In this document: positions 7,415 to 14,242 of the stretch, piece by piece
Layout of the letters: every line of letters starts with the position of its first letter
Numbering within the stretch: position 1 is the first letter of the stretch
Source: Ruminococcaceae bacterium UBA6855
GTDB taxonomy: Bacteria > Bacillota > Clostridia > Oscillospirales > Acutalibacteraceae
Length of the DNA stretch: 19,294 nt
Reading direction: 5' to 3'
Assembly: GCA_002451755.1 (NCBI GenBank)
Contig: DKDF01000015.1
Location: forward strand, 1 to 19,294
The notes under the pieces: generated by a model
Told to the model about the DNA's origin: nothing
The model's database searches: none
The model's input: only the letters and a program-made list of their open reading frames with translations
Translations under genes and position numbers: made by a program

Positions 7415-8200
7415 ATGGACTATTCTTCGATGAGTCCGCGCGATGTAAGACAGCTTATAAGAGAGGGCAAAATAACCTGCAACACTTCGGGAATGTGTGC
7501 GGGCTATGCTCAGGCGAACCTCTGCGTTCTGCCAAGGGACCTCGCCTATGACTTCCTGCTTTTCGCCCAGCGCAACCCGCGCCCGTGCCCGATACTCGAA
7601 GTCAGCGATGTCGGCTCGCGCTTTTTGAAAAAAATAGCCCCCGGCGCGGATATCGCAAACGATATCCCAAAATACAGGGTCTATGAAAACGGCGTTATGA
7701 CCGGCGAATATACGAGCGTCGAGCATCTTTGGCGCGATGATTTTGTGAGCTTTCTTATCGGGTGCAGCTTCTCTTTCGAGTCGGAACTGATAGCCGCAAA
7801 CGTGCCGATAAGGCATATCGAAGAGGGCAGGAATGTTCCGATGTATCTTACAAATATCGAGTGCGAGCCCGCCGGAATTTTCCACGGAAAAATGGTCGTC
7901 AGCATGCGCCCGCTGCCCTATGACAAGATAGTTACCGCCGTCGCGGCGACAGCCGCCATGCCGAAAGTCCACGGCGCTCCGATTCATATCGGTGACCCGT
8001 CCGTTATCGGTATCAAAGATATCTCAAAGCCCGATTTCGGCGATTCGGTTACTATAAATCCCGGCGAAGTGCCTGTATTCTGGCCGTGCGGCGTCACTCC
8101 GCAGTCGGCTCTTATGAGCACGAAGCCTCCCATAGCGATAACCCATTCGCCCGGGCATATGCTCATAACCGATGTCAAAAATGTCGAGCTTAAATATTGA
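7415..8200 (+). CDS. DUF1445 'putative hydro-lyase' / D-glutamate cyclase N-terminal-like protein
   Basis: A 261-residue protein of the DUF1445 (YcsI) family, often called putative hydro-lyase. The same domain forms the N-terminal part of vertebrate D-glutamate cyclase. Family blocks: TSGMCAGYAQANLCVLP (24-40), FLIGCSFSFE (113-122), NVPMYLTN (140-147), GKMVVSMRPLP (158-168), HGAPIHIGDP (186-195), FWPCGVTPQ (222-230) and HSPGHMLITD (244-253). I chose the ATG at 7415 over an in-frame TTG at 7400 because TGGAGG at 7401-7406 sits at ideal spacing for 7415. In Bacillus subtilis the relative ycsI also lies with pxpABC homologues, so the link with 5-oxoproline is known. The presence of the DUF4392 half in the same operon is what makes D-glutamate cyclisation likely. 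Activity is inferred. Confidence 0.9.
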   Translation: MDYSSMSPRDVRQLIREGKITCNTSGMCAGYAQANLCVLPRDLAYDFLLFAQRNPRPCPILEVSDVGSRFLKKIAPGADIANDIPKYRVYENGVMTGEYTSVEHLWRDDFVSFLIGCSFSFESELIAANVPIRHIEEGRNVPMYLTNIECEPAGIFHGKMVVSMRPLPYDKIVTAVAATAAMPKVHGAPIHIGDPSVIGIKDISKPDFGDSVTINPGEVPVFWPCGVTPQSALMSTKPPIAITHSPGHMLITDVKNVELKY

Positions 8201-8214
8201 CAGGGGGCACAGAT

Positions 8215-8982
8215 ATGCATAAAATAGATCTTAACTGCGATCTCGGCGAGAGCTTCGGCAACTATAAGCTGGGGCTCGACGATGAGGTCATAAAATATAT
8301 TTCGTCCGCCAACATAGCCTGCGGTTTCCATGCGTCCGATCCGCTCGTGATGCAGAAGACCGTCGCCCTCGCGCGCGATAACGGCGTCGCGGTCGGCGCG
8401 CATCCGGGCTTTCCCGATCTCGTTGGATTCGGCAGAAGAAATATGAATGTCTCGCCCGCCGAGGCAAAGGCGTTCGTCCAGTACCAGATAGGTGCGCTCT
8501 CCGCATTCTGCAAGGCTGCCGGCTGCCGCCTTGCCCATGTCAAGCCCCACGGCGCGCTCTATAATATGGCTGGCAAGGACGAGACTCTTGCCGCCGCCAT
8601 TTGCGAGGCTGTTTATGAAATCGACCCTGAGCTTATTCTCCTCTGCCTCTCGGGCAGCAAGATGATGAGCGAGGCGAAAAAAATCGGACTCAGAGCCGCG
8701 AGCGAGGTCTTTGCCGACAGAGCCTATGAGGATGACGGGTCTCTCGTCGCAAGAGGCAAGCCGGGCGCAGTCATAACCGATGAAGACGAGGCGGTCAGCC
8801 GCGTTATCGGTATGGTCAAAAACGGTACGGTCGAGTCGATAAACGGCAAAATAATCGAACTCAAGCCCGATTCGATATGCCTTCACGGCGACGGAGTCAA
8901 AGCGGTCGAATTTGCAAAGCGTATAAAAGCGGAACTCAACGCAAACGGTATTGAGACCGCCCCGCTTGCCCAAATAATCTGA
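8215..8982 (+). CDS. pxpA: 5-oxoprolinase subunit PxpA (LamB/YcsF family)
   Basis: A 255-residue LamB/YcsF-family protein, the third subunit of bacterial 5-oxoprolinase. Conserved blocks: DLNCDLGESFG (5-15), NIACGFHASDP (33-43), VGAHPGFPDLVGFGRR (60-75), HVKPHGALYN near 122-131, and LCLHGDGVKAV-like SICLHGDGVKAVEFAK near the C-terminus. The ATG at 8215 follows AGGGGG (8202-8207) by seven bases. An in-frame TTG at 8197 overlaps the preceding stop codon and lacks such a site, so I reject it. The gene lies 14 bases after the DUF1445 gene. Splitting pxpA from pxpBC by the DUF1445 gene suggests that the cyclase-like proteins and the oxoprolinase are expressed as one set. Confidence 0.95.
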   Translation: MHKIDLNCDLGESFGNYKLGLDDEVIKYISSANIACGFHASDPLVMQKTVALARDNGVAVGAHPGFPDLVGFGRRNMNVSPAEAKAFVQYQIGALSAFCKAAGCRLAHVKPHGALYNMAGKDETLAAAICEAVYEIDPELILLCLSGSKMMSEAKKIGLRAASEVFADRAYEDDGSLVARGKPGAVITDEDEAVSRVIGMVKNGTVESINGKIIELKPDSICLHGDGVKAVEFAKRIKAELNANGIETAPLAQII

Positions 8983-8999
8983 CAAAGGAAGCGATAACG

Positions 9000-10166
9000 A
9001 TGCAGTATCATCGTATATATGCAAGGATAGATATAGACGCGATTCTTCACAATCTCGGCGAGTGCAAACGCCGCATACCCGAGGGTACAAAAGTCCTCGC
9101 GGTTATCAAAGCGGACGGCTACGGTCACGGTGCGGTTGAGCTTGCGCATCAGCTTGAGAGCGAGGTTGATTATTTCGGCGTCGCCGTCATTGAAGAGGCG
9201 GTCGAGCTTCGCCGCGCGGGTATAAAAAAGCCGATTCTCATTCTCGGCTATACTTCGCCCTCGCAGGACGATTTGCTGATAAACTATGATATAACGCAGA
9301 ATATCTATACCTATGATATGGCAAAGCGCCTGTCGGATAGGGCGGTCGCCCTCGGCAAGAAAGTGAAGTTCCATATCGGACTTGATACGGGTATGTCGCG
9401 CGTCGGATTCCAGGACAATGACGAGAGCGTCGAGCAGATAAAGAAGATAGTCAAGCTCCCGAATCTCGTTCTTGAGGGTATTTTCAGCCACTACGCCCGC
9501 GCCGACGAGCTTGTGAAAACAACGGCATTTCTCCAGTCGGAGCGCTTCGATCTGTTTATAGATAAGCTCGAAAAGGCCGGTATAAACATACCGATAAAGC
9601 ATCTGAGCAACTCGGCGGCAGTCGAAGAGCTCGAAAAGCACTATGATATGGTGCGCTTCGGAATCTCGCTCTACGGACTCTATCCCTCGGAAGAGGTAGA
9701 CAAATCGAGCGTTGATCTTATCCCTGCAATGGAGCTTCGCACAAAGATAGTCAATCTCAAAACCGTCCCTGCCGGCTGCGGAGTCAGCTACGGACACACT
9801 TTTGTGACTCACAGGGAGACCCGCATCGCCACCATCCCCGTGGGCTATGCCGACGGTTATCCGCGCGCCCTCTCTTCAAAGGGCAGGGTGATAGTCAACG
9901 GTCAGTTCGCGCCGATAATCGGCAGAGTGTGCATGGATCAGTTCATGATAGATGTGACCGATATCGAGGGCGAGCTGAATATCGAGGACGAAGTTATTCT
10001 CATGGGCAGCGACAACGGCTGCACGATAAGCGCCGAGGAGATAGGCGATATGTCGGCGAGCTTCAACTATGAGTTCGTCTGCGGCGTTGCCCGCCGCGTC
10101 CCGCGAATTTATTTCAAAGACGGCAAACCCTATAAAGAAGTATCTTATATTATGGACAGGGAATAA
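9000..10166 (+). CDS. alr: Alanine racemase
   Basis: PLP-dependent racemase of 388 residues (usual length about 370-390), interconverting L- and D-alanine. The PLP lysine is K37 in AVIKADGYGHG. GLDTGMSRVGF (128-138) carries the Arg that contacts substrate. The second catalytic base is Y264 in GVSYGHTF. The domain order is the usual N-terminal TIM barrel then C-terminal beta domain (PVGYADGYPRAL, GRVCMDQFMIDVT). AAGGAAG precedes the start, 17 bases after pxpA. Its place at the end of a D-amino-acid operon, rather than beside acpS or a toxin-antitoxin pair as in many Bacillota, suggests that it serves the Dat/D-glutamate route as well as, or instead of, general wall synthesis. No terminator is evident after it before the next promoter. 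Confidence 0.95.
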   Translation: MQYHRIYARIDIDAILHNLGECKRRIPEGTKVLAVIKADGYGHGAVELAHQLESEVDYFGVAVIEEAVELRRAGIKKPILILGYTSPSQDDLLINYDITQNIYTYDMAKRLSDRAVALGKKVKFHIGLDTGMSRVGFQDNDESVEQIKKIVKLPNLVLEGIFSHYARADELVKTTAFLQSERFDLFIDKLEKAGINIPIKHLSNSAAVEELEKHYDMVRFGISLYGLYPSEEVDKSSVDLIPAMELRTKIVNLKTVPAGCGVSYGHTFVTHRETRIATIPVGYADGYPRALSSKGRVIVNGQFAPIIGRVCMDQFMIDVTDIEGELNIEDEVILMGSDNGCTISAEEIGDMSASFNYEFVCGVARRVPRIYFKDGKPYKEVSYIMDRE

Positions 10167-10170
10167 ACTG

Positions 10171-10200
10171 TTGACAAACATTCCCCCAAGCAGTTATAAT
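10171..10200 (+). promoter_or_regulatory. Consensus promoter for the membrane-protein pair
   Basis: A fully consensus TTGACA (10171-10176) and TATAAT (10195-10200) are separated by 18 bases. The promoter lies only four bases after the alr stop codon, and the next gene starts at 10394. The leader between them is interrupted by an inverted-repeat element at 10225-10376. Confidence 0.85.
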
Positions 10201-10224
10201 TAAAACGATAAAAATTCATCAGTA

Positions 10225-10376
10225 CCCTGCAACACCTAAAACTTTACAAGCCTTGCGTCGTTTGATTGCGTTTAACTGCGTCTTCAAACTTGACAGGCGG
10301 CAGCCTGCCTGCGTTTTCATCCTTGTTTAACACAATCATACTTGCAACCGGATGTAAACTTTTAGATGTTGCAGGG
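10225..10376. mobile_element. MITE-like element: 152 bp with 22-bp terminal inverted repeats flanked by TA
   Basis: The left end starts CCCTGCAACACCTAAAAC (from 10225) and the right end finishes with its near reverse complement, ending GATGTTGCAGGG at 10376. 20 of 22 positions match, with differences at positions 11 and 18. A TA dinucleotide lies on both outer sides (10223-10224 and 10377-10378), as expected for target duplication by IS630/Tc1-mariner-type transposases. No coding sequence fits inside. The interior has several TGCGT words and a small GC-rich hairpin (CAGGC/GCCTG, about 10294-10311). The right end stops four bases before the AAGGAG ribosome binding site of the next gene. The alternative is a structured leader RNA closed by a long stem; the two are not exclusive. 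Confidence 0.6.
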
Positions 10377-10393
10377 TAACAAGGAGTGTAACA

Positions 10394-11305
10394 ATGTCCA
10401 AAGCTTCAAAAGTAAAGAAACCGGCGAGCTTTAAGTCTTATGCCGCGATGTGGATCGCTATCATTGCCGCCTATGCGGTGTGGATGATAGCATTCATGCG
10501 CAAGATAGTGCTCGTCAACTACGCAACGGTAGAGGAGCGTACCGTCGACGGCATCACCCATGCCAACATCAGCGGTATGATGGGGCATGAGTGGCTCTAT
10601 CCCATCTGGGTCATAGTCTCCTGCATCTGCCTTGCAATGTTCATCGTCTACATAAGAGTTCTGCTCTATGGCAAGGAGCCCGGCAAGGCGCTGAAAATAT
10701 TCTGCCTCTTCGGCGTTATTTTCGGCTGCATCTATGTCACATGGTACGGCTTCTTCGGCGATCAGCCTTTCATCGAAAAGGTGAAGTTTATCACCGCGAG
10801 CATGATAGGTCTCGACTTCCCGTGGCATTTCAGAGGCTGGGGCGTTATCGCTTCGGCAACCGTGTTCAGCAACACGCTCTATGCCTATCGCAAGTTCGGC
10901 TATCACAGCCGCGTCGGCGTTATCCTCGGCTCGATCGGCAGCGCCGCAATTTATGTCACCATAAACTGCCCGTCGATGGGCGAGGAGATGCATCTCGATT
11001 CTCCGCGCTGCATGGCGCATTGGACGGGTGCGCTCCTGTTCGCGTTCTGCTGCGCCGCTCCCATGGTGCTCCTGCTTATAAATAAAGCGAGAGAGCTCAA
11101 GGGTCGCTTCCTGGTCGGTCTTATCGTTTTCTGCGCGATACTTCTCACAATGCTCGTCCTTCTGCTGACTGTCGGCAAGAGCGCGATTATTGAGAATATC
11201 CCGATGCAGGCGGCATATGTCCTGCTCTTCCTGCTCAATTTCACCAACATCTTCCCCGTGAAAAAAGCCGAAAAAGCTCCGGCAAAAGAGGCGGCGACCG
11301 TCTGA
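10394..11305 (+). CDS. Polytopic membrane protein of unknown function (about 8 TM)
   Basis: 303 residues that I do not recognise with confidence. Hydrophobic segments are at about 18-36, 69-91, 99-121, 147-165, 174-191, 208-229, 239-260 and 270-287, so about eight membrane passes, with a Lys-rich N-terminus and a Lys/Ala-rich C-terminal tail (KKAEKAPAKEA). Notable polar residues in or near membrane regions include DFPWHFRGWG (141-150), NCPSMGEEMHLDSPRC (191-206) and MAHWTGA (207-213), which could bind a ligand or metal. It starts at an ATG seven bases after AAGGAG. The next small gene starts inside its stop codon (TGATG at 11303-11307), so the two products are likely coupled and may act together. 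No transporter family motif is evident. Confidence 0.8.
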   Translation: MSKASKVKKPASFKSYAAMWIAIIAAYAVWMIAFMRKIVLVNYATVEERTVDGITHANISGMMGHEWLYPIWVIVSCICLAMFIVYIRVLLYGKEPGKALKIFCLFGVIFGCIYVTWYGFFGDQPFIEKVKFITASMIGLDFPWHFRGWGVIASATVFSNTLYAYRKFGYHSRVGVILGSIGSAAIYVTINCPSMGEEMHLDSPRCMAHWTGALLFAFCCAAPMVLLLINKARELKGRFLVGLIVFCAILLTMLVLLLTVGKSAIIENIPMQAAYVLLFLLNFTNIFPVKKAEKAPAKEAATV

Positions 11306-11595
11306 TGAAAGAGAGCAAAAACAAGAAAACATTTGACGGCAAAAGCGGAGGCAGCGTCGGCATAGGTCTTGCGTTGGGTCTTGCAATCGGGCTTATGATG
11401 GGCGTGGCGACGGATAATATCCCCATGTGGATGTGCCTCGGCATAAGCATCGGGCTCTGCTGCGGAACCGCGCTGGGAGTCTCCGGAAAGGGAAAGTCGA
11501 ATCCCGACGATTCCGATGACGAAGCCTCAAAGCCGATTGACCCCGATGATCCCGACGATGAGGATCTCAACGAGGACACCGACAAATATAACTGA
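11305..11595 (+). CDS. Small membrane protein with Gly-rich hairpin and acidic tail
   Basis: A 96-residue protein. A basic N-terminus is followed by two hydrophobic Gly-rich segments (about 17-36 and 41-60, with G-x3-G spacing as in GLALGLAIGLMMG and GISIGLCCG) joined by a short turn, then a strongly acidic Asp/Glu/Pro-rich tail (66-93). This is a two-pass, glycine-zipper-like membrane hairpin. Its start codon overlaps the stop of the 303-residue membrane protein, which implies translational coupling and probably a shared complex. No enzyme motif is present and function is unknown. Confidence 0.75.
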   Translation: MKESKNKKTFDGKSGGSVGIGLALGLAIGLMMGVATDNIPMWMCLGISIGLCCGTALGVSGKGKSNPDDSDDEASKPIDPDDPDDEDLNEDTDKYN

Positions 11596-11608
11596 ACAAA
11601 ATAAAAAT

Positions 11609-11646
11609 ACCGCTGAAGTTTTATCTTCAGCGGTTAGTTGTTTTTG
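11609..11646 (+). terminator. Terminator after the membrane-protein pair (probably bidirectional)
   Basis: ACCGCTGAAG pairs perfectly with CTTCAGCGGT around a TTTTAT loop (11609-11634). On the plus strand a broken T-run follows. On the minus strand the stem is followed by ATTTTTATTTT, a better U-tract, so it may also stop transcripts of the glycosidase gene that pass the second hairpin at 11861. Confidence 0.8.
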
Positions 11647-11658
11647 TACGGTCTTAAG

Positions 11659-11810
11659 GCTCACCTGTGTAAGGGGAGCTGTCGCGGCGAAGCCGTGACT
11701 GAGGGGGTGTTGTATGAAAGCTCAAAATGCTCGGCAATTTTGAAAATTTGCAATTTATTTAAAACAATCCCTCCGGTGTTTCGCGCCGCCTCCATTCACA
11801 CGAGGGAGGG
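11659..11810. repeat. Interspersed palindromic repeat, REP/MITE-like
   Basis: The left arm (11659-11713) contains CACCTGTGTAAGGGGAGC, a hairpin GTCGCGGC/GCCGTGAC around GAA (11681-11699, one G-T pair), and GAGGGGGTGTTG. The right arm (11763-11810), read on the other strand, gives a diverged copy of the same order of words (GTGTGAATGGAGG, GGCGCGAA, GGAGGGATTGT). An AT-rich centre of about 50 bases separates them. I recall similar 'GGGGAGCTGTC...GACTGAGGGG' words as common intergenic repeats in Clostridia; this is from memory and not checked. A 76-codon open frame across it looks accidental. The rest of the 305-base gap holds only the two terminator hairpins. Confidence 0.55.
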
Positions 11811-11860
11811 CGTTGATTCCTGCGAAGCACCAAAACCGGGTTTTATCGACAAACTGAAAT

Positions 11861-11891
11861 ACCGCTGAAGTTTTATCTTCAACGGTATTTT
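11861..11891. terminator. Second terminator hairpin, near copy of the first
   Basis: ACCGCTGAAG, TTTTAT, CTTCAACGGT (11861-11886) differs from the hairpin at 11609-11634 by a single base in the stem (G to A), and TATTTTT follows on the plus strand. It lies 10 bases beyond the 3' end of the minus-strand glycosidase gene, for which the U-tract is weak (ATTTCAG). It could act in both directions between converging genes. Confidence 0.65.
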
Positions 11892-11900
11892 TGCGTCTTG

Positions 11901-14105
11901 TCAGTTTTTGTCTATCGTCTGCAGGAATCCGCCCGCGAGCGAGAGCATTTTCTCGTCAACGCCGAGCTTTCCGGCAAGCTTGATCATCGTCTTGACCTTC
12001 ACCGGGTAGATGGGCTTGAGCAGGGGACTCGAAACAGCCTTTGCCGCAAAGTCTCCGGCGGCGTTCTTGATTATCTTGTTGACCTCGCCGTTGCTGAGCA
12101 CTTCACCCATGCTGTCCTCAATCGAGAGCTTGTTCGGGTCGCCCTCGCCGTCCGCCGCAACGAACCAGTTGCGCACGAACGATGAGTATTCCGCGGGCAT
12201 CTTGTATTCGTCCGTGGCTTTTTCGATGCCGTTTACCGTTATCGTGTGCGACGGGCGAACCTTGCCGCCGCGCGCCTTGATAACATTTTCGCCGAGCTTC
12301 AAATCTATATCGTCGAAGACGAACACTTTGTCCGCTTTCTTCGTGTAGGTCTTGCCGTTTACTTCGAGCGTTATCTCCGGGCAGTTGGAGTAGACTTTTA
12401 TCGTGCTCTTTCCGGCGGGTCTGTTGACATATCTTTCGCCGGTGATGTGAACGAACTTCTTGTCGCTCCAGTATGCTTTGTAGAGCCAGAACGCGTCTTT
12501 CTTCGTCTTGCGGTCGAATGTCACAAGACCCTTGTTGTTTCTGCCTCTGACGCCGCCCTCGTTTCTCGATGCGGAGCCGAAGTCAAACATATTCCAGACA
12601 TATGAGCCCCAGAGCCAGTCGCGCTCGTTTATCGATTTGATATAGTGCTCATGGTAGATAGCTTGGTAGTCCTCGCTGTAGTCGCCCTGAACGGGGGAGT
12701 CGGAGTGGTATTTCGTGATGCCCTCCGCGCCGTATTCCGAAAGGCAGAGCTTGCCCTCGGGGTTCTCTCTGTGCCACTCATCGAGCCAGTTGTTTATCTC
12801 GTCGCACGAGCCCATGTACCAGCCGTAGTAGTGGTTGTAGCCGAGAATATCGGTGATGTGGTTGAGCGGCGAGTTCACCGGACACATGGTCAGCTGGGCG
12901 CAGGTCGTGTATCTCGTCGGGTCAAGGTGTCTTGCAACCTTGTGCATATGCTTGAGGAATGTTATAAGCTTCTTGCTTGCGCTTCCGGCTATTGTAATTT
13001 CGTTCTCGATGCCCCAGCAGAATATCGACGGGTGGTTGTAGTTCTGCTTGATGAGCTCAACGAGCTGCTGTTCCGCGTTTTCGTTGCGCTTGGGGCTGAA
13101 ACGGGAGATAACCGGCACTTCCGCCCAGACGAGCAGTCCGCTCTCATCGCAGAGATCATAGAAATAGCTGTTCTGCTGATAGTGGGCGAGACGCACCGAG
13201 TTCGCGCCGACATCGAGGATTATCTTGATGTCCTCCGCGTGCTGCTTCTCTGTTATGGCGTTGCCCATGTTCTCTCTGTCCTGGTGGCGGGAGACGCCCT
13301 GGAGCTTGATGTGTTCGCCGTTTAAGAAGAAGCCCTTGTGGCTGTCAATATGATATTCTCTGAGTCCTGTTCTGATATCGATGTTGTCCGTGACTTCTTG
13401 CGTTGTGCTGTCAAAAATTTCGCATCTGACGGTGTAGAGATACGGATTCTTTCTGCCGTTCCAGAGCACCGGGTCTTCAACGGGCAGCTTCGCGCTGATT
13501 ATCGGGCGAAGATCCGCTATTGTCGAAGCCTTCTCGTTGCCGTCGGCGTCGATGAGCGTGAAGCGTGCCTTGTGCGAGCAGTCGGAGTTGTCTATAAGCG
13601 CCTTTATGCTCAGCTCCCAGCCGTCCTCGCCGACGCGGCGCGGGGTGATGTATATTCCGTCCGAGCCGTAGTCGTTCATGGTGAATCTGCAGTCCGGGAC
13701 TTCGATAAGATTGACATCGCGATAAACGCCGCCGTAGAATGTGAAGTCCGCCATCGTCGGGTAGACAGACTCATCCGGCGAGTTGTCGGCGGTTATGTCA
13801 ACGCGGCAGCCGTATCTGATATAGTCGGAGATATCGACTCTGAACGCAGAATATCCGCCCCCGTGGACTGCGACAAGCTCGTTGTTGACTCTGACTTCCG
13901 CCTTTGAGTTGACGCCTCTGCATTCGAGGAACGTTTTCTTGTCCGATTTCGGCAGCTCTTTGGAATATGTCGCCTTTGTGCGAAGATATCCGTTCGTGCC
14001 GTCCTGACCGTCAAAGGCGTTCCATGTGTGCGGCAGATTGACGGTCTCGGTCTTCCCGTCGAGCGTGAAGAGCCAGCCGTCGTTTATCCTTATAACATTT
14101 CTCAT
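11901..14105 (-). CDS. Glycoside hydrolase family 2 protein (probable beta-galactosidase; beta-glucuronidase possible)
   Basis: A 734-residue protein without a signal peptide, so probably cytosolic. Order: N-terminal sugar-binding jelly roll (NLPHTWNAFDGQDG, 23-36; FYGGVYRDV, 123-131), an immunoglobulin-like domain, then a TIM barrel. The acid/base is E369 in CWGIENEI and the nucleophile is E457 in LCLSEYGAEG, both standard for GH2. After the barrel come NMFDFGSASRNEGG and NNKGLVTFDRKTKKDAF, then a beta domain and a C-terminal tail of about 95 residues with no recognised motif. The NNK triplet fits the N-x-K motif of beta-glucuronidases but also occurs in some GH2 galactosidases, so substrate is uncertain. 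GGGAGG precedes the ATG. The gene stands alone and diverges from trxA. Confidence 0.88.
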   Translation of the reverse strand: MRNVIRINDGWLFTLDGKTETVNLPHTWNAFDGQDGTNGYLRTKATYSKELPKSDKKTFLECRGVNSKAEVRVNNELVAVHGGGYSAFRVDISDYIRYGCRVDITADNSPDESVYPTMADFTFYGGVYRDVNLIEVPDCRFTMNDYGSDGIYITPRRVGEDGWELSIKALIDNSDCSHKARFTLIDADGNEKASTIADLRPIISAKLPVEDPVLWNGRKNPYLYTVRCEIFDSTTQEVTDNIDIRTGLREYHIDSHKGFFLNGEHIKLQGVSRHQDRENMGNAITEKQHAEDIKIILDVGANSVRLAHYQQNSYFYDLCDESGLLVWAEVPVISRFSPKRNENAEQQLVELIKQNYNHPSIFCWGIENEITIAGSASKKLITFLKHMHKVARHLDPTRYTTCAQLTMCPVNSPLNHITDILGYNHYYGWYMGSCDEINNWLDEWHRENPEGKLCLSEYGAEGITKYHSDSPVQGDYSEDYQAIYHEHYIKSINERDWLWGSYVWNMFDFGSASRNEGGVRGRNNKGLVTFDRKTKKDAFWLYKAYWSDKKFVHITGERYVNRPAGKSTIKVYSNCPEITLEVNGKTYTKKADKVFVFDDIDLKLGENVIKARGGKVRPSHTITVNGIEKATDEYKMPAEYSSFVRNWFVAADGEGDPNKLSIEDSMGEVLSNGEVNKIIKNAAGDFAAKAVSSPLLKPIYPVKVKTMIKLAGKLGVDEKMLSLAGGFLQTIDKN

Positions 14106-14142
14106 TTTATGACCTCCCGTAAGATGATCTTATTATATACTG

Positions 14143-14171
14143 ATATTAACAGAATACACATTGAAAGTCAA
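14143..14171 (-). promoter_or_regulatory. Promoter for the GH2 gene
   Basis: On the minus strand TTGACT (14171-14166), a 17-base spacer and TAATAT (14148-14143) precede the gene by about 40 bases. The ribosome binding site GGGAGG is at 14117-14112. The perfect palindrome TCAATTGA (14168-14175) overlaps the -35 box and could be part of an operator, but it is short. Confidence 0.5.
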
Positions 14172-14242
14172 TTGATCGACCTTTCACAGGCTATATAATA
14201 CACTAAATATTTTAAACTTGTGTGAACGAATCATCACTTTGC

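Noticed and set aside
7984..9812. Two long antisense frames opposite pxpA and alr
   Set aside because: Both lie across firmly identified genes, their translations show no family motif, and they cross several gene boundaries.
10254..10315. Spaced TGCGT words as a possible CRISPR or iteron array
   Set aside because: Only about four very short, unevenly spaced words; they lie inside the inverted-repeat element and are too few for an array.
10406..11386. 326-codon antisense frame opposite the membrane-protein pair
   Set aside because: The sense strand has a consensus promoter, ribosome binding site, hydrophobic segments and a coupled downstream gene; the antisense product is a charged, His-rich sequence with no support.
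11638..11868. 76-codon reading frame across the repeat region
   Set aside because: It overlaps a terminator tail and the palindromic repeat and lacks a ribosome binding site.
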